A DNA stretch of 43,996 bases from an uncultured Pelagibacteraceae bacterium (GCA_913050185.1 CAJXBA010000008.1:1-43996); one strand, 5' to 3'; counted from the stretch's first letter, positions 1-11,545 are shown. Notes: generated from the letters alone by a model not told the origin. Numbers and translations are program-made.

Positions 1-599
1 CTTTGGGAGCTTTAGATAAAAAACTTCGTGAACAAATGCAATATGAAATTAAACACATTCACGGAAATATTGGTATTACGGTTGTGTACGTTACCCATGA
101 CCAAAGTGAGGCACTGACAATGTCGAACCGTATTGCAGTATTTAATGACGGAAAAATTCAGCAAATATCAACACCTGATGTTTTATATGAAAAGCCAGAA
201 AATGCTTTTGTAGCTCAGTTCATTGGGGAAAATAATCAACTTAAAGGAAAAGTAAAATCCATTAATGGCAACATGTGCGTTGTTACAACAGGCAAAGGCG
301 ATGAAATTAAATCTCTTAAGGTTAATATCAATACAGTAGGGGATGCATCAACGGTATCATTACGTCCTGAACGAGTTGAAATTAATTCAACAGATAGTAA
401 TTTAGAAAATTCATTTAATGCAAAAGTGAAGGAATTAATCTATCTAGGTGATCATATTCGAACTAGAGTTGAAGTCTGTGGAAATGATCAGTTTATTGTA
501 AAAGTTCCCAATTCATACAAGGGAGCTGACCTCAAAGAAGGTGTATCTGTTAAACTTTCTTGGAGGGCCAGTGATTCAAGGGCTTTAGACTTAGCATAA
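1..599 (+). CDS. ABC transporter ATP-binding protein, PotA-like, 5'-truncated
   Basis: This is the C-terminal half of an ATPase subunit of a polyamine-type ABC importer, cut by the window edge. The readable part opens with the D-loop (GALDKKLRE), then the switch/H-loop (VVYVTHDQSEAL, His about residue 32 of the visible part). Walker A, the signature motif and Walker B lie outside the window. The remaining ~120 residues look like the TOBE domain usual in PotA/MalK-type ATPases. It would hydrolyse ATP at the cytoplasmic face to drive import through the permeases encoded at 1869 and 3128. The binding-protein gene follows 88 nt later on the same strand. Polyamine, or another substrate of the same family such as an opine or amino acid derivative, is inferred from the operon type only. 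Confidence 0.9.
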   Translation, partial: LGALDKKLREQMQYEIKHIHGNIGITVVYVTHDQSEALTMSNRIAVFNDGKIQQISTPDVLYEKPENAFVAQFIGENNQLKGKVKSINGNMCVVTTGKGDEIKSLKVNINTVGDASTVSLRPERVEINSTDSNLENSFNAKVKELIYLGDHIRTRVEVCGNDQFIVKVPNSYKGADLKEGVSVKLSWRASDSRALDLA

Positions 600-652
600 A
601 TTAAATATTTTTTTATTTTACAGCACCTAATCAATATGTTTAGATTGCCGGC

Positions 653-687
653 TTATACGTATAATAAATTAATCAAGAGGGAAAAAT
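653..687 (+). promoter_or_regulatory. Palindrome, candidate -10 and ribosome site of the binding-protein gene
   Basis: A perfect 12-bp palindrome TTATACGTATAA spans 653-664. It overlaps a consensus-like -10 TATAAT at 660-665, about 22 nt before the start codon. GAGGG at 676-680 is a good ribosome site. I see no convincing -35 at the expected distance. The palindrome could be an operator, or it could be chance in AT-rich DNA. A separate promoter here would raise binding-protein expression above the ATPase. Confidence 0.35.
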
Positions 688-1806
688 ATGATTAAAACAA
701 TCAAAGTTGCTTTGCTTGCAGTGATCGGGTTAGCATTTACAGCTACGGCATATGCTGACTTTACTTTTGTATCATGGGGCGGAGCATACACAATGAGCCA
801 ACAGAAGGGTTATATTGACACTTGGGGACCCGTTAAAAACGGCAGCACTAAAGTTAGTGTTGAAAACTATAACGGTGGCCTTGGTGAAGTCAAAGCTCAA
901 GTTGAATCAGGTAATGTGACTTGGGATGTCGTAGATATTTTGCCAGTGGATGCAATTAACGGCTGCGATGAAGGCTTACTAGAAGAACTGGATTTCAGTT
1001 CATGGGAAAAAGCACCTAATGGTGATAGTTTCTTAGAAAGCATACCTGACAATGGTACTGGTGTAGGCGGAACAATTTCGCCATGTGCTGCTCCACAAAT
1101 CTGGTGGACGTATGTAATAATTTACGATCCAAAAGCTTTTCCTGAAAAAAAACCAAAGAGTATGAAAGATTTCTTTGACGTTAAAAAGTTTCCTGGAAAA
1201 AGGGGTGTTCACACTTGGCCGCAAGCTGTTTTAGAAATGGCACTTGTTGCTGATGGAGTTAAACCAAGCAAAGTAAATGAAGTTTTACAAGGCGAAGGTG
1301 GACCAGATAGAGCATTTGCTAAACTTGAAGACCTTAAAGGACATGTTGTTCACTGGTCTGCTGGAGCTCAACCGTTAGAATTAGTATCAAGCGGTGAAGT
1401 GGTTATGTCCATTGTTTACAATGGTCGTGCTGGAGCTGCTATTCTTTCAGAAGGAGCTAGCTTCGATTACGTTTGGGAAGGTCAAGTTCTTGATGGAGAC
1501 TGGATAGCTATTCCTAAGGGTTCAAAAAATAAAGCGGAAGCTATTGAATTCTTAAAACACGCGACTACTTGTGCGTCTCAAGCTGAACAAGCTAAGTATA
1601 TCACTTACGGTCCAATGCGTACTTGCGGTCTTGACGTTATCAAGAAGGGCGAACCTTGGTTCCATAATGGTATAGCTGTACTACCACACATGCCTAATAC
1701 TAAGAAAAAACTTAAAAAATCTGTATTAACGGATCCTGTATGGTGGGCTGATCACAATGCTGAGCTCAAAGAACAATGGGCAGCTTGGATGGCAGGTAAT
1801 AAATAA
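688..1806 (+). CDS. ABC transporter periplasmic substrate-binding protein, PotD/PotF-like
   Basis: A 372-residue extracellular solute-binding protein of the spermidine/putrescine class. Residues 1-23 form a signal peptide (MIKTIKVALLAVIGLAFTAT then AYA, cleavage before DF). The mature start TFVSWGGAYTMSQQ is typical of PotD/PotF-like proteins, and the usual Trp/Asp-rich pocket residues are scattered through the chain. It would capture solute in the periplasm and deliver it to the permeases downstream. GAGGG lies 7 nt before the ATG. A strong terminator follows directly, so this gene is probably expressed more highly than the permeases, as is common for binding proteins. Ligand identity is not determinable from the sequence: polyamines are the family default, but many marine alphaproteobacterial members bind other amines. 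Confidence 0.9.
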   Translation: MIKTIKVALLAVIGLAFTATAYADFTFVSWGGAYTMSQQKGYIDTWGPVKNGSTKVSVENYNGGLGEVKAQVESGNVTWDVVDILPVDAINGCDEGLLEELDFSSWEKAPNGDSFLESIPDNGTGVGGTISPCAAPQIWWTYVIIYDPKAFPEKKPKSMKDFFDVKKFPGKRGVHTWPQAVLEMALVADGVKPSKVNEVLQGEGGPDRAFAKLEDLKGHVVHWSAGAQPLELVSSGEVVMSIVYNGRAGAAILSEGASFDYVWEGQVLDGDWIAIPKGSKNKAEAIEFLKHATTCASQAEQAKYITYGPMRTCGLDVIKKGEPWFHNGIAVLPHMPNTKKKLKKSVLTDPVWWADHNAELKEQWAAWMAGNK

Positions 1807-1830
1807 TAATATTAATATATTGATAAAAAA

Positions 1831-1857
1831 GGCGGGATTTTTGTCCCGCCTTTTTTT
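1831..1857 (+). terminator. Rho-independent terminator between binding protein and permease genes
   Basis: GGCGGGA (1831-1837) pairs perfectly with TCCCGCC (1844-1850) around a TTTTTG loop, followed by seven T (1851-1857). This is the strongest terminator in the window. It lies inside an operon that evidently continues, so it probably attenuates permease expression relative to the binding protein. A TATAAT (1857-1862) starts at its last T, six nt before the permease ATG. Confidence 0.9.
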
Positions 1858-1868
1858 ATAATAGCCTT

Positions 1869-3122
1869 ATGAATCAAACAGCAAAAGGCGAGATATTAAC
1901 GACTGACGGAATACCCTTAAAAGTCAGCCTTAGACGTTCAGAGCGTATAAATAAATTTAGAGCATTTGCTCTAGTTCTTCCGCTTACACTGTTTATTATA
2001 ATTACATTCGTAATTCCTATTATTGCTATGTTGACAAGAAGTATTGATGATAAACAAATCAATACAGTATTTCCAAAAACTTTTGAAATATACAAACAAT
2101 GGGACCGCAAGGAACTTCCTCCCGAAGAAATGTATGCTACTATCTTTGGTGAGATTGTGAGTGCTGAAAAAAGAGCAATCGGTAAAGCCAGCACTCGTAT
2201 GAATTATAGCCGGTCAGGATGGAAAAGTTTAATTAAAAAATCGAAAAGAAAATTCAAAAAAATCAAAGAAGGCCCCTATAAAGAACAAATGATTGCATTA
2301 GATAAGCGATGGGGAAAAATAGAGTTTTGGAAAGCTTTAGGAGAAATGGTTGATCCCTATACATTCGGATATTTTTTAAATGCCGTAGATTTAAAATACG
2401 ATTCAAATAAAGAAATTATACGACAACCAGAAAAAAGAAGAATTTATAATTATACTTGGTACAAAACTGTAAAAATTAGTGTTCTTGTGACGTTGTTTTG
2501 TTTGATTTTGGGATACCCTATTGCGCATCTCTTAGCCACTTTACCATTGAAGTACAGTAATCTTCTTATGATTTTTGTTCTCCTGCCTTTTTGGACATCG
2601 TTATTGGTTCGGACGGTTTCATGGATAATAATATTAATGAAAAAAGGAGTTTTTAATAGCATCTTGGTTTGGGCCGGTGTCATTGCCGATGAGAACCGTA
2701 TGCAATTGATATACAATGAAACGGGCACATTAATTGCAATGACCCAAATCTTACTACCATTCATGGTGTTGCCTTTATATAGTGTGATGAAAACAATTCC
2801 GCCTAGTTATATGCGAGCAGCGTTAAATTTGGGAGCGCAACCAATGCATGCTTTTTACAAAGTTTATATGCCTCAAACAGTTCCAGGAATTAGCGCAGGT
2901 GGCTTGCTCGTCTTCGTTCTTGCTATTGGGTATTTTATTACACCAGAGCTTGTTGGAGGTGCAGATGGACAATTAATTGGCCACTGGATCGCTTATCATC
3001 TGAAATCAACTTTAAATTGGGGATTATGTGCAGCACTAGGAACTATACTGTTAGTGGTAATGTTAACTCTGTACTGGGTCTATAATAAAATAGTCGGCAT
3101 TGAAAATATAAAATTAGGATAA
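1869..3122 (+). CDS. ABC transporter permease, PotB-like, with large N-terminal periplasmic insert
   Basis: Inner-membrane permease of the polyamine-type importer, 417 aa. The first membrane segment is around residues 31-55 (ending VIPIIAML). A hydrophilic, strongly basic stretch follows (about residues 56-195, including KKSKRKFKKIKEG), then the remaining membrane segments. The EAA loop that contacts the ATPase is visible near the C-terminal end (ALNLGAQPMHAFYKVYMPQT, followed by VPG). Typical PotB proteins are about 280 aa, and the extra length is this insert. There is no Shine-Dalgarno before the ATG. A TATAAT overlapping the end of the preceding terminator suggests a leaderless secondary transcript. 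The second permease starts 5 nt downstream. Confidence 0.88.
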   Translation: MNQTAKGEILTTDGIPLKVSLRRSERINKFRAFALVLPLTLFIIITFVIPIIAMLTRSIDDKQINTVFPKTFEIYKQWDRKELPPEEMYATIFGEIVSAEKRAIGKASTRMNYSRSGWKSLIKKSKRKFKKIKEGPYKEQMIALDKRWGKIEFWKALGEMVDPYTFGYFLNAVDLKYDSNKEIIRQPEKRRIYNYTWYKTVKISVLVTLFCLILGYPIAHLLATLPLKYSNLLMIFVLLPFWTSLLVRTVSWIIILMKKGVFNSILVWAGVIADENRMQLIYNETGTLIAMTQILLPFMVLPLYSVMKTIPPSYMRAALNLGAQPMHAFYKVYMPQTVPGISAGGLLVFVLAIGYFITPELVGGADGQLIGHWIAYHLKSTLNWGLCAALGTILLVVMLTLYWVYNKIVGIENIKLG

Positions 3123-3127
3123 TAATT

Positions 3128-4018
3128 ATGGCTTTACCTACATATACGACAAATGGACAAAGAATTGGTTATTATACCTACTTGTTTTATTGTGGGTTGG
3201 TATTCTTTTTTCTTATAGCTCCAATCTTTATGATTGTTCCGTTATCTTTTAATCAATCCCCTTTTTTTGGTTTTACCCCAGAAATGCTAAGATTTGAGCC
3301 TGAAGCATTTTCTCTTCGATGGTATAGGCAAATGCTCGGTATATGCAGACCGGATGATATTATTACAACTGTCTGTACAAATAAGTGGATGGTAGGGACT
3401 AAGAATAGTTTTATTATTGGTTTGTCAGCAACTTTTCTAGCAACAGCGTTAGGAACAACTGCAGCTCTGGGTTTGAGTAAACCGCATATGCCTTTTAAAG
3501 GTGCAATGATGGCTTTATTGATTTCACCTATGATTGTTCCTTTGATTATAACTGCGGCTGGGATTTTCTTCTTTTATGCAAAATTTGGATTGGTAGGTAC
3601 TTACACTGGACTTATATTAGCTCATACAGCACTAGGAACGCCATTTGTTGTCATAACAGTTACTGCAACACTTACCGGATTTGATACCAACCTTATACGA
3701 GCTTCTCAAAGTTTGGGAGCAGATACAATGAGAACATTTTTTAAGGTGATTATGCCACTCATTCTTCCTGGAGTAATTTCGGGAGCTTTGTTTGCTTTTA
3801 TTACTTCATTTGATGAAGTGGTGGTTGTTCTCTTTTTGGGAAGCGTTGAACAACAAACTATCCCTCGACAGATGTGGTCCGGTATACGACAAGAAATAAG
3901 CCCGGTAATACTTTGTATGGCAACATGCCTTGTTGCCTTATCAATTATGTTATTAACTACAGTTGAATTGTTGAGAAGAAGATCTGAACGATTACGTGGT
4001 ATAAAATTACGCAATTAA
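3128..4018 (+). CDS. ABC transporter permease, PotC-like
   Basis: Second inner-membrane permease of the importer, 296 aa, near the usual PotC length. It has about six hydrophobic segments, starting near residue 17 (YLFYCGLVFFFLIAPIFMIV). The EAA loop IRASQSLGADTMRTFFKVIM, then PLILPG, sits in the C-terminal half. An insertion with two cysteines follows the first segment (MLGICRPDDIITTVCTNKW), facing the periplasm if the topology is normal. It would pair with the 1869 permease to form the channel. It is last in the operon, and the next gene is convergent. I see no terminator hairpin in the 67-nt gap 4019-4085. Confidence 0.9.
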   Translation: MALPTYTTNGQRIGYYTYLFYCGLVFFFLIAPIFMIVPLSFNQSPFFGFTPEMLRFEPEAFSLRWYRQMLGICRPDDIITTVCTNKWMVGTKNSFIIGLSATFLATALGTTAALGLSKPHMPFKGAMMALLISPMIVPLIITAAGIFFFYAKFGLVGTYTGLILAHTALGTPFVVITVTATLTGFDTNLIRASQSLGADTMRTFFKVIMPLILPGVISGALFAFITSFDEVVVVLFLGSVEQQTIPRQMWSGIRQEISPVILCMATCLVALSIMLLTTVELLRRRSERLRGIKLRN

Positions 4019-4085
4019 ACTAATCCGTCATCATACCAACTGACCATAAAACTAAAACAATATATAACCAAACCATAACCCGATT

Positions 4086-5276
4086 CTAAATCAACTTATC
4101 TCTGAGATCAATGAGCATCTTCAAACAAAGTTTTAGTTGATCAAAGGTTACATATTCGTCAACGGTATGAGCCTGCTCGATTGATCCAGGACCACAAACT
4201 ACAGTGCTAATACCAAATTTCTGAAACAGTCCTGCCTCTGTGCCGAAAGATACAACATCTTTTGAATTATCGCCCGTTAAATTACAAATAAGATTAACAG
4301 CTTCAGATCCTTCCTTTTCGTCAAAACCAACTACTTCTCCAACAGTTACTTTATTAATAGTTGCTTCTGGGTAAATCTTTTTCATTTCTGGTAACAAAGT
4401 TTTTTCGGTATAAGAATCGATATTTTTATTAATGAATTCTCCATCTTCTCGAGCAACTGGCCTCACTTCCCAATCAAGAATGCATCGATCAGCAATAACA
4501 TTTGTACCTATTCCTCCAGTAATTTTTCCTATTTGTAGCGTCGAGTAGGGAGGAGAAAAAAGTGTTCTTTTTGGTTTTCTTTTTTTTAATTCATTTCTTA
4601 ATTCCATAAGTTTGTTACTGTATCGAATTGCGTATTCGACAGCATTTACACCACGTTCAGGATTCGAGGCATGTCCTGATAAACCGGTAAAATATGTTAC
4701 ATATTCATTATAACCTTTATGCGCAGTAATAGCTTTCATACTGGTAGGCTCACCAATTATACAAGCAGAGTAATCAATTTTTCGTTTTTTTAAATCAGCT
4801 AGCATCAAGGGAGCACCCAAGCATGCGGTTTCTTCATCAAAAGTATATGAAAAATGAATTGGTTTTTTTAAATTTTCAGAAGCAAATAATGGTGCCACTG
4901 CTAGAGTACAAGCAATAAATCCTTTCATATCACATGATCCTCGTCCATAAATTTTGTTGTCCTTTTCTCTTGCAACATATGGATCAGATGACCATTCCTT
5001 TGGTGAAGCCGGAACAACATCTGTGTGGCCAGATAATATAATACCGCCACCATTTAATTTTTTTTTGCCATTTATAGTTGAAAACAAATTTGCCTGCTGT
5101 GTAGATTCATTAATAGTTTTGGACGATATTGCTCCAAGCTTACTTAATTTTTTTTCACAATATTCGATTAGCTTGAAATTAGGGGCGCCCGAAACAGTTT
5201 GAAATTTTATTAGATCTGATAAAATTTTCAAAGTTTCAGGAAATATTTGATCGATAACTTTATTTTGCGTACCCAT
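4086..5276 (-). CDS. argE: M20 family deacylase, acetylornithine deacetylase-like
   Basis: A 396-aa zinc metallopeptidase-fold amidohydrolase closest in pattern to ArgE, which converts N-acetylornithine to ornithine and acetate. The metal-site motifs are in order: SGHTDVVPA (His and Asp ligands), GRGSCDMKGFIA (bridging Asp), DEETACLGAP (catalytic Glu and ligand Glu), and the C-terminal GPGSIEQAHTVDEYV (His ligand). Length fits ArgE/DapE/CPG2 proteins. No arginine biosynthesis gene is nearby, so another N-acyl amino acid could be the substrate. It is divergent from the CsaA-like gene with only 30 nt between the start codons, and that gap is almost pure A/T. I am confident of the family, less so of the substrate. 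Confidence 0.8.
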   Translation of the reverse strand: MGTQNKVIDQIFPETLKILSDLIKFQTVSGAPNFKLIEYCEKKLSKLGAISSKTINESTQQANLFSTINGKKKLNGGGIILSGHTDVVPASPKEWSSDPYVAREKDNKIYGRGSCDMKGFIACTLAVAPLFASENLKKPIHFSYTFDEETACLGAPLMLADLKKRKIDYSACIIGEPTSMKAITAHKGYNEYVTYFTGLSGHASNPERGVNAVEYAIRYSNKLMELRNELKKRKPKRTLFSPPYSTLQIGKITGGIGTNVIADRCILDWEVRPVAREDGEFINKNIDSYTEKTLLPEMKKIYPEATINKVTVGEVVGFDEKEGSEAVNLICNLTGDNSKDVVSFGTEAGLFQKFGISTVVCGPGSIEQAHTVDEYVTFDQLKLCLKMLIDLRDKLI

Positions 5277-5306
5277 TTAAATAAAAATATATTATATATT
5301 CTCAAT

Positions 5307-5648
5307 ATGAAACAAGAAATAACATACGAAGATTACAGTAAAGTAGAGATTAAAGTTGGCACAGTTTTGAGTGTTAAAAAAAATGAAAAAGCAAGAAAAC
5401 CTTCATTAGTTGTTGAAGTTGATTTTGGTAAAGAGACGGGAATAAAGAAATCCTCGGCTCAGATCACACATTACTATAATGAACAAAACTTAATCGGCAA
5501 GCAAGTTATAGGAGTTTGTAACTTTCCAAAAAAAAATATAGCGGGAATAGTTTCCGAAGTTCTTATATTGGGCGCAATTGAAAAAGATGGAAAAGTGGTC
5601 TTGGTTCATCCGTCACAAAAAGTTGAAAACGGCTTGGGAATAGCTTAA
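5307..5648 (+). CDS. csaA: CsaA-like tRNA-binding-domain protein
   Basis: A small OB-fold protein of 113 aa, the usual CsaA length. The start is set at the ATG giving MKQEITYEDYSKVEIKVG, because the 20 residues encoded upstream do not resemble the family. Typical features are the KVEIKVGTVLSV strand, KPSLVVEVDFG, SSAQITHYY and the C-terminal ENGLGIA-type ending. CsaA proteins are proposed to bind tRNA or act as export-related chaperones; the biological role is uncertain. The ATG lies six nt after a TATATT (5295-5300) and has no Shine-Dalgarno, so the transcript may be leaderless. The LysE gene follows 27 nt later. Confidence 0.82.
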   Translation: MKQEITYEDYSKVEIKVGTVLSVKKNEKARKPSLVVEVDFGKETGIKKSSAQITHYYNEQNLIGKQVIGVCNFPKKNIAGIVSEVLILGAIEKDGKVVLVHPSQKVENGLGIA

Positions 5649-5675
5649 TACCAAAGTAAATTAATATATCCTGAT

Positions 5676-6254
5676 ATGACAACATTAATGATTTTCATGT
5701 TTGTGGCAGCGTTTACACCGGGGCCAAATAATCTTTTATCTTCCTATTCAGGTTTTAATTTTGGAATCAAAAAAACACTTCCTTTGATATACGGAGTTAC
5801 TTTTGGGTTTCCTATACTATTAATAGTAATCAATTTTGGATTGATAGTTTTTTTTAAAAAGTTTCCAGCACTTCAAGAAGTTATAAAAGTACTTGGTTCA
5901 TGTTTTATATTATATTTTGCATATAAAATTGCACAAGACAAAAAAAGCGAAGAGAAAAAAATAGAAAATCCTACTAAATTTATTAATATGCTTTTTTTTC
6001 AATTCGTTAATCCTAAGGCAGTTTTATTCGCAATTGTGATAGTATCCACATTTATTGATCCAAATGAAAATTTTGTTAGAGATACAATAGTAGTTTTGAG
6101 TGTAGCTATTAGTTTTAGCTTCGTAAGTATTTTTTCATGGTGCCTGCTCGGTAAATTTTTGAGAAAATTTGCAACAAATGAGAAATTTATACAGACGTTT
6201 AACTATGTTATGTCCTTTTTGCTCATCGTTTGTGTTATAATGTTTTATTTATAG
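5676..6254 (+). CDS. LysE/RhtB family amino acid exporter
   Basis: A 192-aa inner-membrane exporter with about five or six hydrophobic segments. The family motif near the N-terminus is visible (FVAAFTPGPNNLLSSYSGF), as is the second conserved loop QFVNPKAVLFAIV. LysE/RhtB proteins export amino acids and related small molecules by proton antiport. The substrate cannot be read from sequence. It has no clear ribosome site; TATATC lies five nt before the ATG. It ends 3 nt before the aconitase start, so the two are probably co-transcribed, although their functions are not obviously linked. Confidence 0.85.
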   Translation: MTTLMIFMFVAAFTPGPNNLLSSYSGFNFGIKKTLPLIYGVTFGFPILLIVINFGLIVFFKKFPALQEVIKVLGSCFILYFAYKIAQDKKSEEKKIENPTKFINMLFFQFVNPKAVLFAIVIVSTFIDPNENFVRDTIVVLSVAISFSFVSIFSWCLLGKFLRKFATNEKFIQTFNYVMSFLLIVCVIMFYL

Positions 6255-6257
6255 AAG

Positions 6258-8927
<2,670 letters not shown>

Positions 8928-8941
8928 AGTAGGAAAAAAAA

Positions 8942-10447
8942 TTGAGAAATATTAAATTAAAAGTACACAAATCAGCATCAAGGTTAGAAAAGGAAGATCA
9001 GTTAGCTTGGAAGATAGCAGAAATAGCTTCTGACGAAGCACCTTTAAATGAAGATTCCATTGATATGGTTATTAATAGAATTATTGATAATGCTGCTGTG
9101 GCAATTGCTTCTCTTCAAAGAAAACCTGTAATCTCCGCAAGAGACATGGCCTTAGCTCATCCAAGAGAAAATGGAGCAACTGTTTTCGGTATTAATCCGG
9201 ATCAAAGATTCCATTGTGAATGGGCCGCATGGGCAAATGGAACCGCTGTAAGAGAGTTGGATTTTCACGATACTTTTTTGGCAGCTGACTATAGCCATCC
9301 GGGGGATAATATTCCTCCAATTATAGCTGTAGCTCAGCAAAAAGATTTAAGTGGTATCGATTTAATCAGAGGAATTATTACTGGGTACGAAGTTCAAGTG
9401 AACTTAGTTAAAGGGATTTGTTTACACGAACATAAAATAGATCACATTGCACATCTAGGTCCAAGTGTTGCAGCAGGAATTGGATCTGCACTAAAACTTG
9501 ATACGAAAACTATTTATCAATCTATTCAACAGGCTTTACATACAACAATTTCTACAAGACAATCGAGGAAGGGAGAAATTTCAAGTTGGAAAGCATTTGC
9601 TCCAGCGCACGCAGGCAAGTTAGCCATTGAAGCTGTAGATAGAGCCATGAGAGGAGAAGGTGCACCAAGTCCAATATACGAAGGTGAAGATAGTATAATA
9701 GCCTATGTTCTTTCAGGACCCAAGGCAAGATATACAGTTCCTTTACCAAAAATTAATGAAGAAAAAAAAGCTATTTTAGAAACTTACACCAAAGAACACT
9801 CTGCCGAGTATCAATCACAGGCACTGATTGATTTAGCTAGAAGTTTGAATAAAAAAATTAAAAATATTTCAGATATAAAAAAAATAGAAATTCATACCAG
9901 TCACCATACCCACAATGTCATTGGCTCTGGCGCTAACGATCCTCAAAAAATGGATCCAAATGCAAGCAGAGAAACATTAGACCATTCAATTATGTATATT
10001 TTTGCAGTGGCGCTTGAGGATGGAGAATGGCATTATATTAATTCCTATACTCAAAAAAGAGCTAACACCAAGAGTACGGTTGAACTGTGGAAAAAGATTA
10101 AAACTTTTGAGGATAAAAAGTGGACTAAAAAATACCATGATCCTAATCCTAAAAAAAAATGTTTTGGAGGACATATCATCATTAAAATGAAGGATGGCTC
10201 AAAAATCGCTGAACAAATTAGTGTCGCAAACGCTCATCCTAATGGAAAAAATCCTTTTAAAAGGAAAAACTATATTCGTAAGTTTAAGACACTCACGAGC
10301 AACATTATCGACTCAGAAGAATCTGAAAGATTCTTAAACGATGTTCAAAATTTGAGAAATATAAGCAAATCAGAACTTCACAAACTAAATATCAAAGCCA
10401 AATCTGATCTTCGAAAAAGCACAATTTTAAAAAAAGTTATATTTTAA
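8942..10447 (+). CDS. prpD: MmgE/PrpD family dehydratase, probably 2-methylcitrate dehydratase
   Basis: A 501-aa PrpD-fold protein. PrpD dehydrates 2-methylcitrate to 2-methylaconitate in propionate breakdown. Recognisable stretches are [58 protein letters not shown] and [20 protein letters not shown]. The start is TTG at 8942, with AGG at 8931-8933 eight nt upstream; the first in-frame ATG is about 42 residues inside the conserved fold, so TTG is preferred. It follows aconitase by 14 nt. prpB and prpC are not in the window, so a full methylcitrate cycle is unproven. Other MmgE/PrpD members act on different substrates, such as cis-aconitate or iminodisuccinate. Confidence 0.85.
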   Translation: MRNIKLKVHKSASRLEKEDQLAWKIAEIASDEAPLNEDSIDMVINRIIDNAAVAIASLQRKPVISARDMALAHPRENGATVFGINPDQRFHCEWAAWANGTAVRELDFHDTFLAADYSHPGDNIPPIIAVAQQKDLSGIDLIRGIITGYEVQVNLVKGICLHEHKIDHIAHLGPSVAAGIGSALKLDTKTIYQSIQQALHTTISTRQSRKGEISSWKAFAPAHAGKLAIEAVDRAMRGEGAPSPIYEGEDSIIAYVLSGPKARYTVPLPKINEEKKAILETYTKEHSAEYQSQALIDLARSLNKKIKNISDIKKIEIHTSHHTHNVIGSGANDPQKMDPNASRETLDHSIMYIFAVALEDGEWHYINSYTQKRANTKSTVELWKKIKTFEDKKWTKKYHDPNPKKKCFGGHIIIKMKDGSKIAEQISVANAHPNGKNPFKRKNYIRKFKTLTSNIIDSEESERFLNDVQNLRNISKSELHKLNIKAKSDLRKSTILKKVIF

Positions 10448-10457
10448 ATTCAACAAA

Positions 10458-11528
10458 ATGTTGAGAATTTTTTTTTCATTAGTAATTTTATTTTCTAATT
10501 TTAATTTTGCAAGTGCTGAGGATTTTAAATTAACCAAGATTCTTGAAGGTCTTAATTCCCCTTGGAGTCTGTCTTTTGTTAGTCAAAATGAAGTGTTAAT
10601 AACAGAAAAATCAGGAAATATAATTTATGCAAATATTGAAAATAAAAAACAGAAAAAAGTTAAACATAACTTACAAGTTCTAGAACATGGGCAGGGTGGT
10701 TTATTGGATGTTTTATACCATAATAAAAAAGTATTTATTTCTTATTCTGAAAAAAGAAAAGATTTTGAATCCAGCACATCAATTGCTCAAGGCAATTATA
10801 GTAACATTAAAATAAATTTTAAAAATATATTTAGAGCCGAGCCTCAGATAGAGTCCAGATATCATTTTGGATCAAGATTAGTTATTCAGGACAATTATTT
10901 ATTTGCTTCTGTTGGAGAAAGGGGGCAAGGTATGATTGCGCAAGATCCAACAAAACATCCAGGAAGCATTATTAGAATTAATATTGACGGATCTATTCCA
11001 AAAGATAATCCAAAATTTAAAGGAAAAAATAATTGGCTTCCTGAAATTTTTCAAATTGGCGTAAGAAACCCTCAAGGATTAACACTATCTTCTTTTGATC
11101 AAAAAATTTATATGAGCAATCATGGGGCCAAAGGTGGAGATTGGTTTGGTGAGGTAAAATTTGGTGAAAATTATGGATGGAAACTTTTAGGCTGGGGTGG
11201 AAAAAACTATTCAGGTACGGTAATAGGTCCAAAATGGAAATCCGGTTTTACCAAAGCCATCCATTATTGGGTTCCTTCAATAGCAACAAGTGCAATTGCG
11301 ATATACAAGGGAAAAGAATTTAATGACTGGAATGGTCATGCTCTGATTACATCTTTAAAAGATCGTTCTTTGAGAAAATTGATATTTAAAGATATAAAAG
11401 AAGTGAAGGAAGACATAATTTTTAAAAACAAAATTGGAAGAATTAGAGACATCAAAATTCATAAAAAAACTGGAAAAATATTTTTTTTAACTGACAATGG
11501 TTATCTTTGGAAAATGGAAAAAAAATAA
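10458..11528 (+). CDS. PQQ-dependent sugar dehydrogenase family protein (soluble GDH/Asd type)
   Basis: A 356-aa exported six-bladed beta-propeller protein of the GSDH family, related to E. coli aldose sugar dehydrogenase YliI. Residues 1-20 are a signal peptide (ending NFNFASA). Conserved blocks are LNSPWSLSFVSQNEVLITEK, HFGSRLVI, SVGERGQG, HPGSIIRINIDGSIP and QIGVRNPQGLTLS. The calcium/PQQ loop reads SNHGAKGGDWFGEVKFGENY, then GWK. The usual HGPxGGDE motif has Trp where the family has Glu, which may affect ligand binding. Family members oxidise aldoses in the periplasm using PQQ. No pqq biosynthesis genes are in view. It starts 10 nt after prpD ends, suggesting the same transcript. Confidence 0.82.
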   Translation: MLRIFFSLVILFSNFNFASAEDFKLTKILEGLNSPWSLSFVSQNEVLITEKSGNIIYANIENKKQKKVKHNLQVLEHGQGGLLDVLYHNKKVFISYSEKRKDFESSTSIAQGNYSNIKINFKNIFRAEPQIESRYHFGSRLVIQDNYLFASVGERGQGMIAQDPTKHPGSIIRINIDGSIPKDNPKFKGKNNWLPEIFQIGVRNPQGLTLSSFDQKIYMSNHGAKGGDWFGEVKFGENYGWKLLGWGGKNYSGTVIGPKWKSGFTKAIHYWVPSIATSAIAIYKGKEFNDWNGHALITSLKDRSLRKLIFKDIKEVKEDIIFKNKIGRIRDIKIHKKTGKIFFLTDNGYLWKMEKK

Positions 11529-11545
11529 TAAATTTTTTTAGTATT

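Noticed and set aside
600-687. A riboswitch before the polyamine-type binding protein
   Set aside because: The 88-nt gap shows only a short palindrome, a -10 and a ribosome site, with no aptamer-like conserved segments.
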